From: Gammaproteobacteria bacterium
Lineage (GTDB): Bacteria > Pseudomonadota > Gammaproteobacteria > Xanthomonadales > SZUA-36
Reading direction: 5' to 3'
Assembly (NCBI GenBank): GCA_024279945.1
Contig: JAJRRA010000003.1
Coordinates: 29,874-93,873 of the forward strand
DNA: 64,000 nucleotides
Shown: piece by piece, positions 8,521-16,916 of the stretch
How the letters are laid out: the number at the start of each line of letters is the position of its first letter
Position numbering within the stretch: position 1 is the first letter of the stretch
Program-made: the position numbers and the translations under genes
Notes under the pieces: generated by a model
Seen by the model: only the letters and a program-made list of their open reading frames with translations
Database searches by the model: none
Told to the model about the DNA's origin: nothing

Positions 8521-8810
8521 CCTTTCCGATCTTTCGATCTTCCTGAGCCGAAGCTCTTTCCGATCTTTCGACTTTCCTGAACCTGAGTTCGTTCCAGTCT
8601 GTGGCATATCGAGACTTACACCTCTTGGCGTCTATCTCAAGGGATCGCGTTCTCCCTCTCGAGTCACCCTTATCAGTGGTACGACCGGCAATTACAGAGT
8701 CCGGTCTGGGTGACGTACTCAGTACCACCTGAGCACTTGTCCGCTTTTCTGTTGCCCTTCGCTGCCTTCCGGCGGGTCGGCCGTCCAGCTGATGGGCTTC
8801 TTCGAACGGG

Positions 8811-9129
8811 GGATTAAAACTACTCCCGCGCTCCGGTGTTGTCAACGGCAAATATTTCATAGTTATCGGGCATTTCTCAAGGTTAGTCTCAGGTGAAATT
8901 TCCAAGTTGCTGAATAGCATAAGAACCTGCAAGTTTGGCAAAATATTTTTTTGCGATGAAGCGAATTTGTTGCGAGTAAGCGAATCTATTTTCTTCGGGA
9001 ATGTTGAAAAGTAGAATGACAAGGTTCTGAAAATCAGAGTTTGCGAAAAGGCTGATATTATTGTTTCCGTTACTGGGTATTGCCATTATCCTGTTACCCA
9101 GGGAGCAGTACGGGATGAGAGTTGAGTAG
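8811..9129. other. Intergenic region upstream of the ncRNA and mltF
   Basis: About 320 bases with no convincing gene; the short minus-strand open frames match nothing. It would hold divergent promoters: the candidate ncRNA promoter at its left end, and for mltF a weak plus-strand pair TTGTTT (9061-9066), 17 bases, CATTAT (9084-9089). The stretch 8940-9060 is AT-rich with short direct repeats of AAGCGAAT. Confidence 0.4.
8813..8845 (-). promoter_or_regulatory. Possible sigma-70 promoter of the candidate ncRNA
   Basis: On the minus strand TTGACA (8845-8840) is followed after 17 bases by TAGTTT (8822-8817), overlapping a TTTTAAT. This would start a transcript near 8808, giving an RNA of about 890 bases. 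The -35 is perfect; the -10 is weak. Confidence 0.4.
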
Positions 9130-10728
9130 ATGATTTCAGGGGCTGCAAATTTTAATTATTTGAATATAATAGTAATTATATGTTTTTCCGTGCTTGTGCT
9201 GGTCGCATGCGGTGAGCGGGATACTGCGGCAACCCATGCGCCTGAGGAGCAGGCACTGGTGGCGACAACTGAAGCTTCGGTCGAAGTCTCAGGTCAATCA
9301 GGGGCGGAAGCCCCGGCAAACGGGGCAGTGCAGGCCCCGGCATCCTCCGATGAGCAACAGGCTGCTCAGTTTAATCTGCTTTCCCGTCGTTGGGTCGGCG
9401 ACCTTGATGCCATGGAGCAAGAGCGCGTCATTCGCGTACTGACGGTCTACGGCCTGGGGCGTTATTTTCTGGACGGGCCGGAGGAGAAAGGTCTGACCTA
9501 TGAATTGCTCAAAATGTTCGAGGACTTCATTAACCAGCGCCTGGGAAGGAAGCATCTGCGGGTTCATGTGATCTTTATACCTGTTGCCAGGGATGAGCTG
9601 ATTCCCGGCCTGATCGCAGGCCGTGGAGATATCGCAGCAGCCGGCCTGACCATCACTCCGGAACGTGAAGAGCTGATTGATTTCACTGAGCCGGTGAGCA
9701 GGACGCTATCAGAAATCCTGGTCACCGGACCTTCGGCGCCGGCGCTTAATATCATTGAGGATCTGGCGGGGAAAACTGTCTTTGCACGCGCATCCAGCAG
9801 CTATCGTTCCAGCCTGGATCGGTTGAACCGGCGATTCAGGCAGGAATCCAGAGATGAAATTGTGGTCGGGGATATCTCTGAATTGCTCGAAGATGAAGAT
9901 CTCCTGGAAATGGTTAATGCGGGTCTGCTTGACTGGGTGGTTGTCGATGATTACAAAGCATTAATCTGGGCTGATATTTTTTCAGGTCTGACCGTGCGCG
10001 AAGACATTGTTTTGCGTAAGGGTGGACAAATAGCCATGGCAATCCGTAAAAATAGCCCGACACTCATGGCGGCCCTGAACGAGTTTCTCCGCTCTCACCG
10101 CCAGGGGACTTTGCAAGGCAATATCCTGATTAACCGGTATCTCAAGAATTTTGATTGGGCAAAAAATGCTTTGAGTGGTGGGGATTACCAGCGATTCCAG
10201 GGCGTGGAAGATATCTTCCGGAGCTATGGTGAACAGTATGGGGTGGATTACCTGATGGTCGCGGCACAGGGCTATCAGGAGTCCCGCCTGGACCAGAATG
10301 CGCGGAGCCGGGCGGGTGCTGTCGGCATCATGCAGTTGCTGCCAAGCACCGCGAAGGACCCGAATGTTGGCATTCCGGATATCTTCAATGCCGATTCCAA
10401 TATCCATGCTGGCATCAAGTATCTTGATTTCATCCGCAAACGCTACTTTTCAGATCCTGAAATGGATCGGTTCAACCAAACCATGTTCGCCTTTGCAGCC
10501 TACAATGCCGGCCCGTCACGGATCAGAAAGTTGCGGGTCAGGGCGGAGCAGCAGGGATACGACCCGAATAAATGGTTCGATAATGTCGAGGTGATAGCAG
10601 CACAGGAAATCGGCCAGGAAACGGTTCAATACGTGGCCAATATTCTCAAGTACTACATCGCTTATCGACTCAGCGCGCAACAGCAGGCTCGAAGGGCGCG
10701 GGACCGCCTGAGTCATGGTGTGGATTAG
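9130..10728 (+). CDS. mltF: MltF-like membrane-bound lytic murein transglycosylase
   Basis: 532 residues. A lipoprotein-like signal (SVLVLVACGE) precedes an Ala/Glu-rich linker (to about residue 75), an SBP_bac_3-like regulatory domain (about 95-340, with TPEREELIDFTEPVSRTL) and an SLT domain (about 365-500). The SLT catalytic glutamate lies in QGYQESRLDQNARS, followed by AGAVGIMQLLPSTA and FAFAAYNAGPSRI, the classic family 1 lytic transglycosylase motifs. It cleaves peptidoglycan with 1,6-anhydro product formation, and the SBP-like domain modulates activity by sensing peptides or amino acids in known MltF. The linker before the SBP domain is longer than usual. Monocistronic; downstream gene is 97 bases away. 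Confidence 0.9.
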   Translation: MISGAANFNYLNIIVIICFSVLVLVACGERDTAATHAPEEQALVATTEASVEVSGQSGAEAPANGAVQAPASSDEQQAAQFNLLSRRWVGDLDAMEQERVIRVLTVYGLGRYFLDGPEEKGLTYELLKMFEDFINQRLGRKHLRVHVIFIPVARDELIPGLIAGRGDIAAAGLTITPEREELIDFTEPVSRTLSEILVTGPSAPALNIIEDLAGKTVFARASSSYRSSLDRLNRRFRQESRDEIVVGDISELLEDEDLLEMVNAGLLDWVVVDDYKALIWADIFSGLTVREDIVLRKGGQIAMAIRKNSPTLMAALNEFLRSHRQGTLQGNILINRYLKNFDWAKNALSGGDYQRFQGVEDIFRSYGEQYGVDYLMVAAQGYQESRLDQNARSRAGAVGIMQLLPSTAKDPNVGIPDIFNADSNIHAGIKYLDFIRKRYFSDPEMDRFNQTMFAFAAYNAGPSRIRKLRVRAEQQGYDPNKWFDNVEVIAAQEIGQETVQYVANILKYYIAYRLSAQQQARRARDRLSHGVD

Positions 10729-10824
10729 TCCGTTCAGATAGAGCAAACTTCTGAGCTTCTGATTGAATCAAGCCATGGAGTCCTCAATATTAAACCCACC
10801 ACAAAACGAAACGAGGTTTGAACC

Positions 10825-11226
10825 ATGTCAGGAATGGCCTACGACATAAAGCTTGATACATCCTATAGTGAATCCCTGGAGCGCGTGATCGCGGCGCTCA
10901 AAGACGAGGGCTTTGGGGTTCTCACCCGCATTGATGTCCACGATGCATTCAAAGAAAAACTAGGCGTTGATTTCCGCCACTACACCATCCTGGGCGCCTG
11001 CAATCCACCGTTGGCGCACCGGGCTCTCAGTGCTCGCCCCGATGCGGGCCTGATGTTGCCCTGCAACGTGGTAGTCGAAGAGGACGATGGCGGTACGCTG
11101 GTGCGCATCGTGGACGCGGCTGCAATGATGCAGGCAGGAGGCCTTGACGGAGACCCGGTGTTGAAGGAAGTCGGTAGTGAGGCCGAAGCACGTCTGAAAC
11201 GGGTTGCTGAAGCACTTGAAGGCTGA
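10825..11226 (+). CDS. DUF302 domain protein
   Basis: 133 residues, one DUF302 domain: KDEGFGVLTRIDVHDAFKEK, then YTILGACNPPLAHRAL and GLMLPCNVVVEE. There is no signal peptide, so probably cytoplasmic. The family is common and of unknown function; its conserved C-x-P and LPCNV segments are both present. A start at ATG 10825 is supported by GAGG just upstream (ACGAGGTTTGAACCATG). Confidence 0.85.
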   Translation: MSGMAYDIKLDTSYSESLERVIAALKDEGFGVLTRIDVHDAFKEKLGVDFRHYTILGACNPPLAHRALSARPDAGLMLPCNVVVEEDDGGTLVRIVDAAAMMQAGGLDGDPVLKEVGSEAEARLKRVAEALEG

Positions 11227-11265
11227 GATGCCTGGTGTAGTGTCAAGCCTGAATTGCCGCGGGGG

Positions 11266-11299
11266 CCCGAATTCGGTTTAAGCACTCACCGAATTCGGG
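11266..11299. terminator. Stem-loop between convergent genes
   Basis: CCCGAATTCGGT (11266-11277) pairs with ACCGAATTCGGG (11288-11299) over a 10-base loop. It sits between the convergent DUF302 and DUF885 genes, where a bidirectional terminator is expected, but neither side has a T-tract. Confidence 0.5.
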
Positions 11300-11314
11300 G
11301 CTGCGTGGAGCTTG

Positions 11315-13102
11315 TTATGGTGTCGTGGTTGCGGCCTCGGCCGGCACAAAATCTTGCAGTACTGCCTGGCGTAGAATATCGGGTGGCAACAGCCCCTGGG
11401 CAAGCACGAAATCGTGGAATCTGAGTTGATCGAAACGATCACGCAGGATCAGTTCAACCTCGGTGCGCAGTCGCATCATGTTCATGTAGCCGTAATAATA
11501 GGACGTTGCCTGGCCGGGTGCACGGAAGGTGTAGCGGTCGACTTCGGAGCGGGCCATCGGCTCTGACAGAACCACATCGTTCATGATGAAGTTCAGTGCC
11601 TGTTCAGGCTCGATCTGGCCAAGGTTTAGCATCGGGTCGAGAAAAGCCCGCGCCGCACGCATCATTCTTGCCTGCAATGAAAACAACTGGCCTTCCAGTG
11701 GCAGGTATTGTTTCATCACGGCTTCAGCGTAAAGGGCCCAGCCTTCCACATTGGCGCTGTTGAACGCGTAGATGATACGCGCCTGTGATATACCAGACTC
11801 GATCATTGAGGCAAACTGCAGTTCGTGGCCGGGCCGGGCCTCGTGAACCGTGAGTGACCAGGTGCCGGCCTGGTGGCCCCAGTCATCCATTTTCGCTTCA
11901 CCTTCTTTCGCGGTCGGGTTGCTGGTAACCAGTACAAATTCTGCGGGCTGCCCGGTATTGCCAATCAGTTGCGGGGTGCTCAGGAACGGGGCGGGGATGG
12001 CGGAAGATTCTGCTTCGGTGGCCAGTCGGATCACCACATCGCGTTCAGGCAGGCTGATGATGTGGTTCTCCTCGATAATTTTTTCCAGGGTCTTGAGGCG
12101 GTCACGGTAGAAAGGCATCAACTCGGCGGGCGGGATCTGCTCCTTCTTCAGTTCCCGGATAACATCCCGGTAATCTGCTGATGGCAGTTTGCGCTCCTTT
12201 GCAATCAGTCTTGCGATTGTCTGCATTTCATTTTTGATTTCTCCAAACCCCAGTTGTGCCGCACGTATCAGGTCCTGCGGGTCCATATCCACGCCAAAAT
12301 TTTTCAACTCGTTGGCATAAATCTCCTTCGGTAGTTGATGGTTCGGGCGCGAACGAGACACCATTTCCTTCTTCAACCAGACCGCGTAGTCATTGAGTTG
12401 TTCCTGTAACGTGGCGAGATCATCTTCCCAGCCCTCAAGGCCAGAATCAGCGAAGAGCTTCTCCAGGCCTGCACCGTACCGCTCAACGTTCCCGAGATCG
12501 GTTTCAAGTTCACCGGCATAAGGTCCCACCAGTCCGGGTACATTGAAACGTTCGGTAGTCCGCGCTTTGGCCAGTTCGGTCAGTGGCGTATGTTTTTTGT
12601 CCTTTCCCGTGTATTTCCTGAGGCGCTCAAGGGCTGCCGGGTAGCGGGCGGAAGCAACACGGGGGTCCAGCAGTCCCCTGAATCCATAGAATAGGGTCTG
12701 CGAGAGATTGTAGTAGGGCAGCATGAGGCGGCGCTCAAGCTCCGCCGTCTCGTACTGATCCTGCAGGGACTTGATCAGGATTTTCATATCCTGGATCACT
12801 TTGGGGTTATCTGCTGATTGAAGCTGTTCCCTGACTTGGGTGATTAACTCCTGCGTGTGGGACTGCGAGCGCTGATAAATACCGTCCTCGAGGTCGAAGA
12901 TCTCCCCGTCATATTTCTCGATGCCCAGGTTGGCAAAAGCTTCTGGTGTAAATTTGGCCTGCGCTTCCATCACCATCATGGTGGTGGCGTTGCTTTCCTC
13001 TACCCAGCTCTGCTCAGCCCCGTTGTCACTGGCCAGGGTAGGGCCTGAAGTGATGAGGCTGGTGGCTGCGAACAGGCAGAGAAACTCGATACGGACTTTC
13101 AT
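11315..13102 (-). CDS. DUF885 family secreted protein (putative metallopeptidase)
   Basis: 595 residues with an N-terminal signal peptide ending near TLAS. The C-terminal half carries the DUF885 hallmark VHEARPGHELQ, an HE-x4-H-x2-Q-like metal-site pattern, and later GYMNMMRLRTEVE. Members are predicted zinc-dependent peptidases of periplasm or exterior; substrate unknown. ATG at 13102 is preceded by GAGGAAAG. It converges with DUF302 and is followed on the same strand by nothing obviously related. Confidence 0.85.
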   Translation of the reverse strand: MKVRIEFLCLFAATSLITSGPTLASDNGAEQSWVEESNATTMMVMEAQAKFTPEAFANLGIEKYDGEIFDLEDGIYQRSQSHTQELITQVREQLQSADNPKVIQDMKILIKSLQDQYETAELERRLMLPYYNLSQTLFYGFRGLLDPRVASARYPAALERLRKYTGKDKKHTPLTELAKARTTERFNVPGLVGPYAGELETDLGNVERYGAGLEKLFADSGLEGWEDDLATLQEQLNDYAVWLKKEMVSRSRPNHQLPKEIYANELKNFGVDMDPQDLIRAAQLGFGEIKNEMQTIARLIAKERKLPSADYRDVIRELKKEQIPPAELMPFYRDRLKTLEKIIEENHIISLPERDVVIRLATEAESSAIPAPFLSTPQLIGNTGQPAEFVLVTSNPTAKEGEAKMDDWGHQAGTWSLTVHEARPGHELQFASMIESGISQARIIYAFNSANVEGWALYAEAVMKQYLPLEGQLFSLQARMMRAARAFLDPMLNLGQIEPEQALNFIMNDVVLSEPMARSEVDRYTFRAPGQATSYYYGYMNMMRLRTEVELILRDRFDQLRFHDFVLAQGLLPPDILRQAVLQDFVPAEAATTTP

Positions 13103-13252
13103 GGGCTTTCCTCATGACGAATACAGAATGTATGGGGAAACTAAATGAAACCGGACCATTAGTCCCGTGGCATTAGTCATGCCCGGATGAAATGAGCTGG
13201 CTGGTCACTCACCAGCGAGCCCCTGCAGGGGGCCGCTGCTATGAGTTTGATT

Positions 13253-14686
13253 TTAAGCCCGGAACAGGGTGCTGAAATTAACACCCGGTTCAAGTCCGGA
13301 AAAAGCAGTATCAGGAAATACCACGGCACCGGCGCCCGGCCGGGACCAGTTGGTGGCTGCTTCCAGAATTCGTTCGGTGGAAGTCAGGCCTTCGATATCT
13401 GCCCCTGGTGTTTGCAGCGGCACATTGCCATCGGCGTCCGGTTGGGCCTCACGATCCGGGAACATTTCGCCATAAACTCCGCCCCGGACTGCTTCACCGA
13501 TCACCATTGTGTAGGTGCCCCTGCCGTGATCGGTGCCTGCAGCGCCATTAGCGACGATCTGGCGACCGAAATCACTGGCCAGATAGAAAACAAGCTGGCT
13601 GGAGGCAGGCCGATCAATCCAGGGCAGGTTCTCGATTGCGCTCATGGCGGTGGCCAGGCCGGCATCTTCGCCAAACAGGTCCTGCAGGTTGGCGCCAATT
13701 TCTGCCGCCTCGTTATTGTGTGTATCCCAGCCACCGTATTTCATCGAAACGACACCGAGTTTGAGTGCATCCGGCACCTGGCATACATCGAACAGGTTGC
13801 GGCACTGCTGGGCGAACTCCGGTGAACTGAGGCCCAGGTTGGCGAGCTCATCGGGCAGGGGCTGGCAGGCTTCCAGGCGGGCTTCAACGGTCGCGCCGAA
13901 AGCACGCAGGGCTGAGTTGTGCTGAAAGAATATGTGGTAGGGCCAGTCAGCCGACTTTTCTGCCGCGACTTCCTGGCCGCGGGCTGCATAGTAAGAGCCG
14001 AGCGCGCGAGCGAGGATACTTCGCCTGGAGGCAGGGGAGTTGTCGTCTGGACCGGCCAGTGAAATATCCCGCATGTCCTGGGCGTGCACGACCTGGTCGA
14101 GGCGTGCACCGGGTACAGAGCCTTTGTTAAAGGTTGAAATTTCACTCCCTAGTTCCACGCTGTTGGCGCCGTCACCAAGGAATTCAACCAATCTGCCTCC
14201 CCAGCCTGCCCGTTCAAAGTTTAGGACATCAAGGTCAGGTTCGCCGACATCAGCATTCAATATGGACTGGTCATGCCGCCGGTTACGCGAACAGTAGGCA
14301 TTGGCTACCACGGCCACCCGCCCCAGTTCGAATTGTTCTTTCAGCCATGCAGCACGGCGGTAGATTCCAAACTGGAAACCAGTGGCCGGATCCGTGGCCA
14401 GCAGGTATTCGCTATCGAACATCTCCTGGTAGTTTCCGTATCCTGATTCGTACAGAGGACGGCGTGCCGTCCATGCAAGATCCCGGTAGCTGCTGTTTGG
14501 ATGATTGGGAGCCGGCATAAACAGGAAGCGCAAATCAGCACCACCCTGTAACATCAGGTTAACCAGTGTTCTTGGCGCATCCACCACCTGGCACTCCATG
14601 GCTAGCGCGCTTAGCGGGATACTGGACGAGGCGCCAACAGCCACGGCTGCAAGAATCGATTTTCTCAGGAAATTCCTGCGGTCCAT
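13253..14686 (-). CDS. DUF1501 family protein with Tat signal
   Basis: Up to 491 residues if it begins at 14728; a second start at MDRRNFLRKSIL (14686) places the Tat-type signal (RRNFLRKS then a hydrophobic stretch to ALA) at the N-terminus and is preferred. The body has the DUF1501 pattern: LMLQGGADLRFLF, RRHDQSI, KYGGWDTHNN and ASDFGRQ, related to the sulfatase/alkaline-phosphatase fold. It is paired with a DUF1800 gene directly upstream, the usual arrangement; the two are thought to act together outside the cytoplasm, role unknown. Confidence 0.85.
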   Translation of the reverse strand: MDRRNFLRKSILAAVAVGASSSIPLSALAMECQVVDAPRTLVNLMLQGGADLRFLFMPAPNHPNSSYRDLAWTARRPLYESGYGNYQEMFDSEYLLATDPATGFQFGIYRRAAWLKEQFELGRVAVVANAYCSRNRRHDQSILNADVGEPDLDVLNFERAGWGGRLVEFLGDGANSVELGSEISTFNKGSVPGARLDQVVHAQDMRDISLAGPDDNSPASRRSILARALGSYYAARGQEVAAEKSADWPYHIFFQHNSALRAFGATVEARLEACQPLPDELANLGLSSPEFAQQCRNLFDVCQVPDALKLGVVSMKYGGWDTHNNEAAEIGANLQDLFGEDAGLATAMSAIENLPWIDRPASSQLVFYLASDFGRQIVANGAAGTDHGRGTYTMVIGEAVRGGVYGEMFPDREAQPDADGNVPLQTPGADIEGLTSTERILEAATNWSRPGAGAVVFPDTAFSGLEPGVNFSTLFRA

Positions 14687-14724
14687 GGAGATTTGATCCG
14701 GAAAAAAATGTGCTTTGCGATTTT

Positions 14725-16701
14725 TCATTCTGTGGCGCCTCCTGTAGCAAAGGTGTAAGGAAGCATTGTGATGAAGTTGATTGCCATTCCCACTCTTAGC
14801 TGTTCGTCCGGGTTGGAAAAATTCATGGTCATGGCGGCGAGTTCCGTATCTACTTCGGCTGCAGGGCCCTCGACAATATCTGCTGAGCTGAATACTGCAT
14901 CGAGATCCCCTCGATTGAAGACGGCTGCAAAGTCAAAGCCGGTAGCGAGCAGGGCGTGGATTTGTGCCCGCGCGATGGGGTCAAAATTTTCTCCACCGTC
15001 CGGGATAAATCGGTTCCACAGCCATTCGGCGACATCACCGACAATGTATTCACCGCTGGCATTGGCTGGGATGACAGTTCCCCAGTCTTTCTGCCACAAT
15101 TTTGGCGCTCCATCAGGCTCCAGTCGATAAGGTATTTCGGCAACCGCCAGGATATCGGGGTTTTCTACATTGGCACTCCATGCATTCTTGAACACGTAGC
15201 GGTCATTGGCCGCATCGGTACCGGTTTGTCCGCCGAATACATCCCGGATCGGTGCAAAAACGAGCGCACCCTGTTCATACATGCGTACTACGGGGCCGGC
15301 ATAGAACGGCCGGGCGAAGGCCTCTTCATTGTTCAGAATGCTTGCATTGTAGACAATGAGGTTGCGTTCAAACGCAGACCAGTATTTGAACCTGTCCGGG
15401 CTGTGAAACAGGGTGGACACGGCATAGGCCCGGATGAATTTGAGTAAATCGAAATCTGCGCTGGCCCATGCTGTCTGCAGGGCCAGGGCTTCTTCATCGG
15501 AAATCACATTGTCAGCCAGGGAACGAATAATTTTCAGTGGTGTATTGGCCATGCTTTCGGGGTGTCTGGCGGCAATTTCGCTCAGGGCCCGGAGTTTGAC
15601 CGGCGCAGTTCCGCCACAAATTTTTTCGTGGAGTATTTCGAGGCAACTAAGCGCGCCTATGCGGTAATTATAGTGTGCGGTGCGGTTATAAATCTGTCGG
15701 CCGCCGGGGTCGACATGGTCTGAAAAGTCAATCGGGGACAATAACCAGTCAAGGCGGCGTTCCGAGCCGAATCGATCCGGTTCCATATCCAGCATCATGC
15801 CGGTTAGCAGCAGGGCATTGTTTTCGATGGTGACGCTTTCATGATAGTTCTCGTCCTCCTCGGTCGTGCCCTTGATACCGAACAGGAGTTGAAAGTATTC
15901 CCTTGCAAAGTCGTCATTGCCGTGGAATTGGCCGTTGCGAGGGTCAACGTAATTGGTGAAGTGGCCATAAGCAAATGCCAGTGCGCCATTGGTGGCCGCG
16001 TTGTACATCAGGTCGATGAAGTTGCTGCCAGAAGCCAGTGCTGCGACCGTATCGTTGTAGTAATCCCGGGTCAGGGCGACACCGGCGTTTTGTATATGGA
16101 TGGAGGCGTGGTAGTTGGTCAGGTAGAACGCCATCTTGTGCAGGAACAGATTACAGCCACGGGTATACATGGCTCGCGACCAGACCAGAAACAGCCCGAG
16201 TTGGCTCAATTGCGTCTGGTCTTCATTGAGCAGGGAATAGTAGGGGCGGTCGGAAACCCGCAGGGGGTTTGCAGGATCATCCGAACTCCACAAGGCTTGC
16301 AGTTCGGTCAGGGACGTGCAGGCTCCAACGGCAAGGGCGCCACTTCCCGATGAAGAAAGCTTGCGATTTCCCGGTCTGAAATTCAGCATTTGGGTAATTG
16401 CAACATTGGGTATCATGGATGCCCAGGTTTCTATCTGGGCATCATCAGCCTGTCCGCCAAAAGCAAAAGCCTGCAGGACACGTCGGACGGCTGTCGTGCT
16501 CCAGTCATTGGCAGATACCGTTTCGAGACCTTTAAGCATGGTCCTGCCAGGCAGTGACCCAGGATCAGGCGGCTTGTCCGGGCCTGGGTCAGATTGTCCC
16601 CATGCGGTGGATCCTGCTAACAGGAACAGAATGAAAATACTTGCGATTACTCTCTTGGGATACGGCATTTTATTTCCTCTGCGATGACTCACTGGAGCCA
16701 A
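14725..16701 (-). CDS. DUF1800 family secreted protein
   Basis: 658 residues with an N-terminal signal (VIASIFILFLLAGSTAWG). It shows DUF1800 features: VRRVLQAFAFG near the start, a long helical middle, and NDDFAREYFQLLFGI plus LTGMMLD, the region where family members read NFARELMELFTLG. It overlaps or abuts the DUF1501 gene (stop at 14725, next possible start 14728), so both are probably co-transcribed and co-translated. Function is unknown for the family. Confidence 0.85.
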   Translation of the reverse strand: MAPVSHRRGNKMPYPKRVIASIFILFLLAGSTAWGQSDPGPDKPPDPGSLPGRTMLKGLETVSANDWSTTAVRRVLQAFAFGGQADDAQIETWASMIPNVAITQMLNFRPGNRKLSSSGSGALAVGACTSLTELQALWSSDDPANPLRVSDRPYYSLLNEDQTQLSQLGLFLVWSRAMYTRGCNLFLHKMAFYLTNYHASIHIQNAGVALTRDYYNDTVAALASGSNFIDLMYNAATNGALAFAYGHFTNYVDPRNGQFHGNDDFAREYFQLLFGIKGTTEEDENYHESVTIENNALLLTGMMLDMEPDRFGSERRLDWLLSPIDFSDHVDPGGRQIYNRTAHYNYRIGALSCLEILHEKICGGTAPVKLRALSEIAARHPESMANTPLKIIRSLADNVISDEEALALQTAWASADFDLLKFIRAYAVSTLFHSPDRFKYWSAFERNLIVYNASILNNEEAFARPFYAGPVVRMYEQGALVFAPIRDVFGGQTGTDAANDRYVFKNAWSANVENPDILAVAEIPYRLEPDGAPKLWQKDWGTVIPANASGEYIVGDVAEWLWNRFIPDGGENFDPIARAQIHALLATGFDFAAVFNRGDLDAVFSSADIVEGPAAEVDTELAAMTMNFSNPDEQLRVGMAINFITMLPYTFATGGATE

Positions 16702-16916
16702 TTAGGCAATTTGGTACGGTCAATGCTACAGCGCGAGTTTGTCCTGAAGATGAAGAAAATGTGTACATTGGGTAAATGCCGGTAAACAGATTCTGATTGT
16801 TCTGACCGCAATTACCTTGACCATCATAGCAAGTGTATTGTTCAATCCGGTATTCCCGACCTGAGCTCCTACGTGCTCAGCAATGAGGCTTGAACCCGGA
16901 CGAGGATTCCCCAATC

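Larger units (their letters stand above)
7910..8810 (-). ncRNA. Candidate large structured, GGA-rich non-coding RNA (family not recognised)
   Basis: The minus strand shows about 40 GGA motifs, many as AGGAAG or CGGAAAG, interleaved with short hairpins closed by UUCG loops. It contains 34-bp and 58-bp tandem repeats, a predicted pseudoknot (8663-8728), further perfect stems (CACGGG/CCCGTG at 8037-8042/8051-8056) and the U-tract terminator at 7910-7940. Repeat periods are not multiples of three, and the open frames on either strand match no family and change frame between repeats. A possible promoter is at 8813-8845. GGA motifs in or near loops recall CsrB/RsmZ RNAs that sequester CsrA/RsmA, but this would be far longer than those; tmRNA, RNase P RNA and group II intron motifs are absent. 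Function is inference. Confidence 0.65.

Noticed and set aside
8611..8620. A GacA/UvrY box for a CsrB-like RNA (TGTAAG with inverted partner)
   Set aside because: Only one half (TGTAAG on the minus strand) is present; the second half does not match.
7910..8810. tmRNA, RNase P RNA, 6S RNA or group II intron
   Set aside because: Searched by eye for the tmRNA resume codon and tRNA-like ends, RNase P core (GAGGAAAGUCC, ACAGAACCCG) and intron domain V; none found.
8036..9086. Open frames on the minus strand at 8036-8329, 8492-9022 and 8889-9086
   Set aside because: They run through tandem repeats with periods of 34 and 58 bases, match no family, have odd composition, and have no ribosome site; the strong terminator after them better fits an RNA gene.
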